NCBI GenBank assembly: GCA_973895155.1
Contig: OZ316896.1
Coordinates: forward strand, 1,488,001 to 1,552,000
DNA: 64,000 nucleotides
Source: Marsupella aquatica
Lineage: Eukaryota; Marchantiophyta
Reading direction: 5' to 3'
Shown here: positions 43,277-55,244 of the stretch, piece after piece
How the letters are laid out: each line of letters begins with the position of its first letter
How positions within the stretch are numbered: the stretch's first letter is position 1
Notes under the pieces: generated by a model
What the model was told of the DNA's origin: nothing
The model's database searches: none
The model's input: the letters and a program-made list of their open reading frames with translations, nothing else
Made by a program: the position numbers and the translations under genes

Positions 43277-46200
43277 ATGGCGCCTGAAATTGACAAAGAA
43301 ACACTGAAGCAGTGGCACAAGGCTCTGGCTGCAGAGAACTGTCGCGAGGTCAAGAAGCTGCTGGAAAAGGAGAAACGACTTCTGAACGAAATATGGGATC
43401 CGAACGGACAATCATCCATCCGGCTCAATCTTCGAGATGGCTCGAAGGGGCGCACTGCGTTGCACGTCGCAACAAAAAGAGGCGCTGTTAAATTAGTGGA
43501 GAAGATTTTGTCTCTGGCCGTAGACGGAACACATGAAGCACTGGTCTTTGACCAAGGAGCATCGTCCGGTTTGACCAACTTACATGATCTCTTAAGAATA
43601 GTAGACGGGCGCTATGATCTGGATGCACTGGCAATGGCAGTCGTCAATGGCAACAAGAGAATTGTGTACTTACTGACAAAAGCAAGTCTGCGATGTGAAT
43701 CTAATCCTTACGACATTGCTGAGGATGAACATGGTGAAACCATGGCACGCCAAGAGCATGAGGATGGTGAATTCATGCCACGCCAAGCTGGCATTGATGG
43801 AGGATCAGCTCCAAATGAGATGGATTACGTGACTATGACGCCGGAGATGCTTCAGATTGGAAGGGGCGAAGACAGGGGAGGACCAGCTGCAAACGAGGTG
43901 GACTCCACGTCTACATTATCGGATGTGATTCAGCTGGTATTGAGCGAAGAGAGCGACGATTCTCGAACTACAATAGAGCAAATGTATTATCGGCACTGCC
44001 ACTTCAACTTCCTTCCAATATCACTGTATCTCTTTCACTTCACGTTTGCCACATGGCCGTCGACCTATAGGCAGAGACATCTCATAGAGGGAGTTCAAAT
44101 AAAAATCTTTTCTCGAGTCTATAAAATAGACCGTCTGAGGGTCCGACTGTTTTACGGGTTGCGGGACGGGCTAGGGAGACCGCCATTGCATGTTGCAGTG
44201 GATTCTAACACGGTCTATAAATTTCTTCTCCTCGAGAAAATTGCAGAAAGAGATTTTCCAGATCTCGCCATGAGTCGAGTCTGGACCGATATTCTCAACG
44301 TAAAGGATAGTGCCGGCAGGACACCTCTGTTTCGCGCCGCTGCAAAGAATCGAATTTTCGTTGTAGGTGTGCTCCTGGCGGATAGTAGGGTCAATCTACA
44401 TGCAGGACTACAATCTCATGTAAATGAATGGGCCGAAGGTCTTGATATAGACAAATTGTCATGGAGGAGTGATTTCAAGAGTGATTCTGTGTTCGTTGCA
44501 GATGATTTGATTTCCAGACTAGGCTTCTCCGTGACTTGGTCTGCCACCAAGTTTTGGTCAGTTTCGCCTTTGATAGAGATATCTACTAGCCCTCTACACG
44601 TTGCGATAATTCACAAGCACGAAAAAATCGTGGAGATGATCGTGGAAAAGCTGCTTCAAACGCCCGTTACAGATAGAGTTCGCACAAAACTCTGCGGCCG
44701 TCGAGTAACTTGGCCAGTTGCAAGTGAAACATCATCCTTTGAAATTGAAGTCGCTCAGCCGGAGGCGGGTCTTCCATCAACCTCTGAAGTTCGAGCCATT
44801 CGGATGCCTTTTTCAAAGTATGCCACGACAACGATACAACTCGCGGTATTAGTGGGCAGTGCACCCGTCCTGCAAATACTGCTGAAGGTGATCATCCATT
44901 TTGTATACTTTGACTTGTCCGCGAGCCTTCTGCACTTACAAAGCTTAATTGACCATTTTGTATCGTCATTGACAGTCAACGTAGATCCCTTCTTTAGGAG
45001 GGAACTTTACTAGAGCATGTACAATTTGGAGACCCCGAGTAATAGGCAGTCAATAATGTATGCGCACTTCTCATCTCATCTTTCGGTATGAAAGAGTCTT
45101 GAATCTCACCAAATAACATCAGGGAAGAAAAATCTATTGGTAGTACCCTGTAGTAGCGGAAGATGTCACTTCTCAGTTCTCACTTGTGCAGATTGTCCAG
45201 GGCTCAAACTAAACCTAAACGTTCATGAAAATTGTATGACATCTACTGTGCGCTGTTTACTTTACGCTAAACTAGGACAGCTTAGAAATAGCCATATCAA
45301 ACAGCATGAATGATTGAATAAATGTTACAGATCAATCCTACTGATTTAAATGATGTCATAAGTCCTCGTCCAAAACTACATTCAACACACAACTCTGATT
45401 TCCATGGAGCGGTTTTGCTGTGCATATTGCAACGAGAGTTGTTTCGAGATTGGTTTGGTTTCGACGACATAATTCTGAAAATGAGATTCGTGTTTTGAAC
45501 TGTGTTTCTACCAGGCGCAGGAGAAGAGACCGGAACTTTTTAGTTGGGACCTTATTGAGGAAGACTTGCCCAGTTTTCTTTTGGCTGCAGCTACTGGAAA
45601 ACCTGGCACCATCAAAGCATTCCTCAACAGTCAGGAAGGAAAGTTTGATCCCAGCAAAAGAGATTGGTACATGAACACAGCTTTGCACCATGCACTCAGG
45701 GGAAGCGATGCCAAAGTTCATCCTCATTTGTTAGACTTTGTTGGCTGCGACCACGTTTTTAAGTTTCGATGGGAGAGTGCTGATCGTTTATCTTCTTGGG
45801 TAGCCAATTCACATGGAAGAAGAAAACTGAGACGAGATGCAGAGAAGGAAAACCAAGGTCAGCGTGAAGCATCCATTCTTCTGTTATTGCAAGCGGGAGT
45901 TGATATTTTGGCACAGAATAAGCTTTTGCAGACAGCAAGCCCAGTACCTGATGCACCGCAAGAGTTTGTGAAGTGGTGGTACGAGAAGGAGGTACAGGAG
46001 ATACAGCAAATGCAAAAGAGCCTAAATGATGCAGCAAATGCAATTTCAGTGACTGCGGCTCTAGTGGCCACTGCCTCTTTTGTGGGACCATTGCAACCTC
46101 CACTTAACTACGGCGGAGATCCTGTGGGCCTGCAATTAGAAGATTTATCTGTGAGAATCTTCATTGTGTGTGACACCCTCTCTTTTTATTTCGCCTTGGC

Positions 46201-46621
46201 TGCAATCATGTTGGCTCTCCTCCCAGCGCTTTCTAAGCCACAACAACCCGCCTTCAAATTGTTGGTACGAACTAGACGCCTTGTCGCTGGAGCTGTGGCC
46301 TTTCTCTTCCCATCCATCGTTTGCGTGCTTATAGCTTTTGGTGCAGGTTCTATTGCAGTAGTCCGAGAAGGTGGATTTTCTAGTCATTACCTCACTATTA
46401 TGACCGCTGTTGTAGGCGGAAGTTTTTGCCTCCGCACGATAATTTCGTTTATGGATGGATTCCTGGACGTTCTAACAACTTTGATATCTAACAAGAACTT
46501 AAATTTAGGCACGTTCTTCTCGCAGTTATTCCTACTTGATTATGTATTATCCATCTACGCCTGGTTCAAAGGAAGGTCAGACGAGTGCTGCAGTTACAGA
46601 AAATCCGCGGACCTCGAATGA
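43277..46621 (+). CDS. Ankyrin-repeat membrane protein with PGG-like C-terminal domain (copy C)
   Basis: The best-preserved of three copies. Exon 1 (43277-44887, 537 codons) starts MAPEIDKETLKQWHKAL. It carries ankyrin phrases GRTALHVATKRGAVKLVEKI, ALAMAVVNGNKRIVYLL, RPPLHVAVDSNTVYKFL, RTPLFRAAAKNRIFVVGVLL, SPLHVAIIHKHEKIVEMI and TIQLAVLVGSAPVLQILLK, ending at donor AAG|GTGATC. The 3' part resumes near 45405 with FAVHIATRVVSRLVWF. It then shifts frame around 45490-45560 and runs open to 46621: FLLAAATGKPGTIKAFL, ALHHALRG, LLLLQAGVDILAQN, VTAALVATASFVG, VCDTLSFYFALAAIMLALLP and two further hydrophobic helices. The last block resembles the plant PGG domain, though PPLNYGG replaces the usual PPGGY. 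I could not find an intron that repairs the frame: against copy B the spacing differs by 8 bases, so this copy too may carry a frameshift. Function inferred only: membrane-bound ankyrin protein of the ACD6/ITN1 kind. Confidence 0.8.
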
Positions 46622-47724
46622 TGCCTACATATCGCATCAACCAATCAAACTATCAACTATCAACTATCTATGATGGACCCAATGAAGGAATCCCGCTTGA
46701 TCAAGGACCCACTGCCAGGACCTGAACACTGGCTCTGAAGAAGTGTGCTGCTCCAATTTGTAAATTACTTGTTTAGTTGCCTTCTTCTGAGGCCCAGTTT
46801 CGTTCCACCGGTCTTATTTAGCGCCACAACCTTCGGTCCTTTGGGGTGCTGCCCCCTGACTGGGCTCCCCTCTTTGTATGCTGGCTATTTGAATGGAATT
46901 CATTTGGTTATGTCGAGGCAAACCAAAGTGAGTCCTACGGGTGACTCATTGTTGGTGGCTGAAAGAAGACCGAGTTGACTGTAAATTGCCATGATGAGTC
47001 TATGGGAGATTTCTTGGCAATTAATATGGTCAATATTTTGGAGTACTGCATTTCCTGGACGAGTCTCTGTAAGATATCTTTCAAATTAATAATCGCATAC
47101 TTTGTATCGCGCGGCGACCCGATCTAGAATGTGACCATGTCTTACTTCATGCAGGGAAATTGTAGTCGATCCAAATTGTTGTTGCCAGCTCTGCACGACC
47201 TGCAATCTTAATTGTTTTTTACGGTTCTCAGAGGACAGCTACAGCTGCATAAGGCAGTCGAAATGAATGGAAAAGCTCAACCATTCGGCACAGTTTCTTT
47301 TTATCTCTCCGCCTCTCTGGCTTGGTTTCTTACCCTTGAGGGCGCTGATTAAAATAAATGTCTAGTGGATCACCGGATCTTTCTCATGGGACGAATGGAC
47401 TTAATGAATTGATAGACATGTGCGGGTCACTTTAGAACACTGCACAAGTTGTTTTGCTTTTCACAAGTCTGAAATGGAGCGGCAACACAGGCATACTGCA
47501 TTCTTGCTTTTCACAAGTCTGAAATGGAGCGGCAACACAGGCATACTGCATTCATCTTACTGATCCTCAAGAAAAGGAAATAGCACAAGCATCGCAGCGT
47601 CATTATTTCCATCTAGAAACATCATATGTGAATGTAGAGGCACAGAACAGAGCACAATTTCTGGATGACGCACACAACGTATTCTTTATGGGTTCTGTGA
47701 CTTCTATATTGGAAAGAAATGATC
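46622..47724. other. Downstream flank of copy C, related to 34979-35560
   Basis: Shares ordered phrases with the flank of copy A, showing that the duplicated block is longer than the gene. A 50-bp tandem duplication (TGCTTTTCACAAGTCTGAAA) starts at 47455 and 47505. No gene seen before the ATPase stop codon at 47725. Confidence 0.6.
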
Positions 47725-50700
47725 TCACACAGTTTGAGTCAATGGCACTGTCTCATCCACTATGTCAGGGGTCTGACTTGAATTTGTCTCTGTTGAATGC
47801 CAGCCATGAGAAGATAAGACCTTCCTACGTTGGAATTTCCAAACTACTAGTTTAACCAGCTCTATCCAGCAGGTCCCCACTATGCATAATAGTATTATGA
47901 GGAGCCAGTGCTTTCCTGATAGTGACACTAGTCCTAGATTCCTTCGAACAAACTGGGACATGCCAATGACAGTTGACAAAACAGCGGTTACTAATAACCA
48001 TGCTAGCATTCCCAAGTTCGAGAAGAGGCCCTTTCGTATCACCGGTTCTCGGAAAGTTCTCAAGTTAAACGCCATCAAAACTTGCACATAAAGCCACGTA
48101 AGAAAAGCGCTGGTCTGCGCAGTTTGCGGATCATGGTGGACTGCCAATATGAAACTTGCAAGGACAGTTGTGCACATTGTTGCGGCTGAAACCAATATCC
48201 CTGTCATCAGTTCAGAATCGAAGAATCTCTGCGAAGGGTGCCGAGGTTTTCTCTTCATGATATCATTGTCACTAGGTTCCATGAGGAACGAAGAGCTTGC
48301 TCCCAAGTCCATAAAAAGTTCTAACAAAATGATCTGAATTGCAGAAAGAGGACCCCTGCAAGAGCTCAGACAATTGAAATGTGAGGGGGTTGTTTTGGAA
48401 ACAGGATAGATCCACAATGTGGTATAATTAACGCTTAAGGCATACCGTCTGGAAGTGTGGCAGCTTTGAGCTGTTTTCGATGTAACTATCAGTCTGTCAA
48501 TTATTGAATCCTCCAGAGAGAAACACAGCAATCTACAGAGATTTGAAACCCATCCCATCTGATGAGCTGAACTGGAGGAATGGTTTGAGTTACTCACCTG
48601 TCCCACAGGGTTCCAGAGACGAAAAGAAGAATGAGACCAGTCTTTGCACCCAAGTAGAAGGCAAGGGCCTTGCGTAGGTTATCCAACAGTCTCCGGCCTT
48701 CCGCCAGTGAAACCGGAATCATGCTGAAGTTGTCATCCATTAGTACAATCGCTGCAGCTTCACGTGCCACGTCTGTACCTTTCCCCATAGCAACACCAAC
48801 GTCTGCTTGTGCCAAAATCGGGGAATCATTGACACCTGCAGTGCATCACAAGCCCATGCTCTCTATACATCAGTCAGCTCTGCAGCTACTCTTTCTGATA
48901 TCTAGAAAAAGAGTGCGCTACTGCATGCATGCATCCAATGTACAGATGGGCCACTTTCAATGAAGAAGACTTGTTCGTGCTTCTGTGACTTCGGTCAACA
49001 GCTACCCTCATTCCAAACCGAAAGAATCAGCCAAAAGAATTGAACTCCAAGTTCTCCAGGATGTCACAATAACTTCAACAAAGTTGTGATGGTCCCCATT
49101 TCGCACTTTACGAAGAAAAACAGTTTCTTTCATGCTTACCGTCGCCAGTTGCCATTACGCATTTGCCATGGCTCTGCAAAGCTTTCAGGATCGAAAGCTT
49201 GTCTGCTGGAGTTGCCCTTGCAAAAACGCTTTTATTGATAACAATGTCCTGCTGTTCCTCTTGCAGCATGTGGGAAAGTTGGATATCTGTGCAGGAGACG
49301 GCTGTATCGCATGAATTTAAATATTGCTCAACAGGTATAATACCCGCCTGTTGAGCCACCGCAACAGCAGTTTTCACGTGATCACCTGTAACCATGATAA
49401 CTCTGACCCCAGCCTCCTGGCATTGCAAAACTGATGCAGCAGCTTCAGTGCGGACTCTATCCAGAAACGAAAAGAAACCCAAAAATGTTCCACCTTCCAT
49501 AGCTTCCCCTGGATTGCATATAAGTTCGCTACTCGTTCCCTCGAAATATTGGTAAGCATAACCAATCAATCGATACCCTGCCCAGAAAAGCAAAAAAACT
49601 TAAGAAGCCACCGCATGTTCGAACCGAACAGAAAAATTTGTAGTCAATATGTGACAATTCAAGAACGATATGGTCAAAGCAACAAGTCCAGTTTGCTACA
49701 ATGAAATATGACGTTATGGTTGCACGTGACGTTTTATTCAGCACGCCAATTTCGAAGATCAGAGACACGACGAGTGTGAAAAATGAACCTTGAGAGGCTG
49801 CTTCTGCCACTTGCTCCTCAATTTTTTGCCGTACAGTGCTAATAGGGACTGCAACACCATTCTCCATGGCATAAGAACAGCGCTTTAGAAGCAGCTCGGG
49901 TGCTCCCTTCATATAAATGACTTGCACTTTCGTATTCGGGTCAGAAAATTCTGCTCTGTGAGCATGAGTGGTAGGACAACAAAGAATTTAGTAGCATAAA
50001 ACTAAGTTCGGCTCAACTGCCCTCAAACAACATCTGACAAGCGTACTCATCATAGCAAAGGTGCATCAAGAAAACAAAGACATAGAAACAGTCATGCAGC
50101 CTCTTCCAAGAATATTGCTAAGAAGGGCCTCTTAACTTCAAACTTACAGGTTATTATTCTTCAACAGGTTTGGAGTGATTTGAAATGTTCGCGAGGAATA
50201 CTTTAACGTAGGATCAAATGGTGCCTCTTCCACAAACTTGGAAACAGTTTTCGTTTTGTACACCCTTTCCAAGTAATGTTTGATGTTGGGATTTGAAGCC
50301 AAAAGTCCATGACCGGAAGGGCCTCCAAGGAAACATACGCTGGAGCCAAGTGCAAATAAAACAGCTCGATCGAACGTGTCAGCATCGACTTTGTGAGGCG
50401 AAGCATCGGCTTCATCGTCTGAATCTCTTACTTCTGACTCTTGCTCGACATTCAGTTTCACATCGTCGTCATCATCACTAAGTCCTTCGTGGATTAAGTG
50501 TTGACCTGGAGACGAAATGCCTTCAACGTCTTCAAGATCATCTCCAATATCTGTCATGAAAAGCCATGCCTCAAATACCTTCTCCAACCCAACAGAGTCC
50601 AAAGTTCTACGAAATGATAACGGCCTGCTTCGAATTTCGTATTTCTCCGTACCAAGATGAGCCGAATGCCAAAACAACCAATTTTCAGTGAGAGTACCCG

Positions 50701-52818
50701 TCTTATCAGTCAAGATAGTATCAATAAAACCCAAGTTTTCTGCTGCTCTGAGCTTCTTCACATACATAAATCGTTTAGACAAAGCTTGGGCCCCTACCGC
50801 TAACACTGCAGCGATAAGAATTGGCAGTTCTTCAGGTATTGTAGCAAAGGCCAAGCTGAGTCCGGAGAGTATAGCATCTTGCCATTTTGTGCCCTTCCAC
50901 AATCCCAAAAGAGCTCCCGTTAGACTCATGATTAAAGCGAGAATAGTCAGCCTATAAGCCATCGCCTTCATTACAGATTGCAACTTGGTCTTCTTCTCCT
51001 TACTTTTGTGGGTAAGGTCCAGTATTTGTCCTAGATAAGTAGACGCGCCGGTCTGATAAACCACCCCAATACCCCTGCCACGCGTAACTAAGCTGCCTGC
51101 TAAAGCAACATTTAGTCGATCCAGCAAAGAAGATTCTTCAGGAAGCAATTGAGAAGGATCTTTTGGTACTGGTGTAGACTCTCCAGTCAGCTTCGACTCA
51201 TCGAGATGCAAGAAATAAGAACGGATGAGTCTAAGATCCGCAGGCACCTCCTGCAGCAGTAAAGGGAACCTTAAGTACTCACATGATTCGTATGGAGGTA
51301 GAAGCAATCAGTGCTAAGAGCAAAACCAGTATCATGAGGGTGATAAGATTCCAACATCCCAAAGATCACCATCAATGCACAAGATTGTCTTAAACTTGAG
51401 ATTATTAATTTGCAAATCGCATCATCCTCCATGCAACAATATTTGGAGTTGTAAATGCACATTATATTGACCATGCCCTTCTATGAATATGCCTTGCACG
51501 TGCTCAATATCCGAACATAAGTGCCAGCAGACTATTGCCCCTGCCGATGTTCAGCCAATCCTTCATTTGCTGTTCTTGAGAGAAGTAGAAAAGATAAAAA
51601 GCATTGTTGCTGAAAATATCTTCAGGATAATAAAAATTGCGCGTTGATTGTAATAAGCTAGGTAACCTCAACCGAAGGCTTGCTTACAACATGGTACACA
51701 GATCACCTCATTCGGCATTGGAGCAAAATGTTTGTTCTCCGGAAGCAACATATGGAGCAGTCAAAGAGTCGTGACATTTTGAAGCTCAACTCGGTGATAT
51801 GAAGGTCTTACCATTCCCACTCTTAGTACCACAATATCTCCCGGAACCAACCAGCGGGCGTCCAATCTTTGGGATTGACCCTCCCTTTTGACTGTTGCTG
51901 CTGGTGGACTGGAATGTTGCAAACTATTCAAGGCTCGCTTGGCCCGCCACTCCGTCCCTACCTCCGCTGAGGCCATCAAAATTATAACGACAAAAGCAGT
52001 GACGGCTTCTTCCAGGCTTCCAAACATGAGATAGAGAATCCCAACGCAGAGAAGCAGCAGCTAACCAAACAAAACAGGAGCTGAGGAGAAGTTAGTACAA
52101 TCCACCCGTCCAAAAGAACCTTGGAAGGCAATTGAGTTTCTCACATTTCACGATATTCTATCCACTTGGATCATGTAACCCCAAAGTGAAAACACACTAA
52201 TTGTATAATTCTAATCACAATCCAAGTGAACCCTAAACTCTCGTTGACAGGTGAGGATGAATTTACCTGAGTGGGTTCGTATATCTCTTTGACGAAGAAA
52301 CTCCAATAGCCAGGCTCACTACGGATCACTGTCTCATTCGCTCCGTACTTAGAATACCGAGCTTCAGCTTCCGCTTCTGACAGTCCTACTCGATCGGAGA
52401 CACTCAAATCAGCACACAGTTGCTCTGCAGCCATAGCCCAAACCTTCCTTTCCTCCACAAGCTGCACTTTTTTGATGTCCTTCTTTTTACCCTTGGCTAT
52501 CCTCTTGTTCAAAATTGGAATCATGAGCAGGAAAAACAGGATCCCTGCACCAGTGATCCCTACGAATAAGTTCGGCAAGGACTCTGGACTGACCTGGGTT
52601 ACAACTCCTCCTATTCCAATTCCAATTAAAACCACAGCGAAGAACATTCCTGCTACTGGCGCTACAAGGTTCTGCCATGGTTTCGTGTTGCCTCCCAACT
52701 TTCCGGAGTCCAGCCAGTCTTCTCTTCTCTCCAAGGACCCGGCTCGTTCCATCTCCACCTTTTTCCTGATCAATCGGTCCGACCCTATGTTGTCTTCAGA
52801 AATTCCAGTTCTTTTCAT
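47725..52818 (-). CDS. P-type cation-transporting ATPase, P2-like, 7 exons
   Basis: Exons from the start: 52818-52267, 52060-51812, 51250-50148, 49955-49789, 49577-49140, 48835-48598, 48355-47725; phases join to 1125 residues. P-type ATPases couple ATP hydrolysis to ion transport through an aspartyl phosphate. Here DKTGT is at about 449, LTGES at about 288, the TM4 ion-binding PEELP at about 406, MVTGD, and the hinge TGDGVNDSP at about 834 (built across the intron 5 junction). Two hydrophobic helices (about 52-73 and 83-103) precede the usual N-terminal cation-ATPase region ([21 protein letters not shown]), which is unusual. The nucleotide domain has a very acidic loop ([10 protein letters not shown] and DSDDEADAS). 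TM5 reads [12 protein letters not shown] and TM6 [13 protein letters not shown], without the SERCA TM5 Asn/Glu pair. Together with PEELP this resembles a bacterial P2-like group more than plant ECA or ACA pumps. The ion is unknown; Ca2+ or another cation is possible. Confidence 0.92.
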
Positions 52819-55148
52819 TCAATGAAGAAACAGCATACAGCGAGGTGGTCACAAGAGAGTGCTCTTCCGGCCACCACCATAATTATCATCCCGGTCCATT
52901 TTCTTCACTTCAGAGGCGAACTTCAAGCAAGGTCTTCCTCTTCTCACTCTCTGGTTTTCAGAATTGAACCACAAGATGTCTGATCTCCAGCTACGCCAAT
53001 TGTTCTGCTTTTCAATCCTTCAATTGATCGACCTCGTTCTTATGTTTGTCCCTTGAATTGGTCTTTGCGCAGGTGCCAAAACGCCAATTCCAGAGAAAAA
53101 CAACAGTCACGGCGATGGTGGCTGCGATGATGCTGCCGAACAGTCATTGGCGTCGATGACATCAATGGCGCGAATGCTGCAGCACAAAACTGCACGACCA
53201 CAAGCTCAGGACAGAAGGCTGGCTTCACACGAAATGTTCATTTTCATCTCCATTCTCTTTGATATAGTCCGCATATACAGAAAGAGAAAAACCCCACATG
53301 AAATGCTCATTTTCATGTTGTTCCCTCGATAAAGTTCATGAGTCTAAAGGGAAGAAGTGTCTACACACTATAATATCCAATTCACTATTGTGGCAAGCAT
53401 CCAATTCACTATTGTGGCACATACGAATTGTCATCTGGGCTGGAATAAATCCTACAGTAGTAGTTCACTGAAAATATATTTTTCCATCACCGTTCTATCT
53501 GCCGAAAACACCCTCCCTGCCTCATTGTGTGCCCTCCACCCCGCAAAATGCCTCACCATTGCTAATTGTGCAACACAGGGGCATTGGGCTTATACTAGCC
53601 ATAAATATACAAAGAGAAAAACCTTGGCATGGATTTAAGTATACTAGCGTAAGTGCCCAGTTCCTTGAAAGGCAAGGACATTCAAGCTGCATCATTTTAA
53701 AAAACTCACCATACCCTCAATCTGTGTTTTCCACTTACACCCCCAACTTCAGTTACTCCCCAAGAGTCATAGTCTATGGCTTCACTCTAGCCCGTAGGCC
53801 CCAAAGAGTAATTTTTGATCATGAGGATATATCTAAATAGTAATTACCTGTTTCCAGTGGACACTGGACTCTAATGCCAAACATATGAGGGCTTTCCCCA
53901 AGTTTTGAGGGGTTATTGGCCCAGTAACAAGGAGGTAGTAGACTATAATACGCAAATTTTTCACTCCTACTATTTTTATGCTGTTTTACCTTTCTCCACG
54001 TAGAAGACAAACCCAAACGTCATAAAAGTTCAGATTTTACTTTATTACCGAGAGAAAGGTAGAGGACAAATTTCAAAAATGCCCTTAAAAGAGAAAGCCA
54101 TTCTCCCCTCCCACCCATTGTTCGAGAAAAAAGTTCAGAAGTATACAAAGAGAAATATCGAGCAAGGATTTAGGATCAAGGCCAAAACGCACCAACTAAT
54201 TAAAAAGGGCCAAACAAGGTGCATTGGAGTAAAGCCAAGACAGTCCACCATGCATAAGTGCAATGTGGATAAGTGCATTCGAGGGAGTAGCGCAGGCAGG
54301 TCATGTAGTCCACTACGATTACAGGTTTAATCCTTTGTACATGTACTTATCTCGACCATCACTAAATGGCAGATAATAAGTGCATTTTAGTCTATAAGTG
54401 TACAAATGCATGAGCTCAGTTACAACCAAGGTTGGGCAACTTTTTGCATTTAGTTACTGGGCTTAGTCAACCCTCAGTCACAACAAGGCCTTCCAGTAAG
54501 GGAAGGAGATGCTGTAACTGCAAGTGTCTGAGATCAAGCTCAGTTAACCATCTTCTTGCGCTTATCAAACATTGCAATTTTTCAATAAATGCGATAAATT
54601 GACCAAGTTGAAGGCGTACCTCAGGTACGAACCTCATACAAATCGAGTTTTTCTTAGTTCCCGAAAATTCAATTGTTTCGGACAGTATTTTAAAATCTGC
54701 ATTTGAGTCTTGGGGAGGATGGCTTTGCTACCCCAACTATTTGAACTTTTAGTTCTCTCGCTGAGTATAGGTTGAGCTGGTGCTCGTTATTGTTGGCACA
54801 AAATACAAACAGGAAGAATTTTTCCTTCCAGTGACGATATTCATCAAATTCAGACCCTTGGAGCAGTAGAGGTCTGACATGGCACTTGATCAGAATTGAA
54901 GCACTCGTTGTGGAGAGTGCTGTATTTCTGTCCACATACCGTACAATTTGGGTAGGCTATGACTGAGAGTGCACTCATACTCAGAAACCGAAAATCATAG
55001 AGAACAAGTTGTATCCTTCCGCACATGGACGATGGTCTTCACAATCAAACGATCTGCTACCTTGAATCTGCTTCTTGTACACCCATTTATGGGGCAAAGA
55101 CGGGAAATTGGGTACAAATACGGAATTGTCGAACTATAATCTCAAGGT
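52819..55148. other. Intergenic stretch upstream of the ATPase gene
   Basis: About 2.3 kb. Near 52819 it should hold the ATPase 5' UTR and promoter. A 25-bp tandem duplication (ATCCAATTCACTATTGTGGCA at 53374 and 53399) and a recurring AAAGAGAAAAACC phrase (53280, 53600) were seen. No gene. Confidence 0.4.
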
Positions 55149-55165
55149 GGGGGGGGGGGGGGGGG
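55149..55165. repeat. Homopolymer of 17 G
   Basis: An uninterrupted G tract 80 bp beyond the stop codon of the minus-strand metallophosphoesterase. Its length is likely imprecise. Confidence 0.9.
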
Positions 55166-55244
55166 AATGCTCATCAATCATAAACAAATGTTTGCTCTAC
55201 TCGAACATTCTCTTGCAATGACCGGAGACATGAGAAATGAAATA

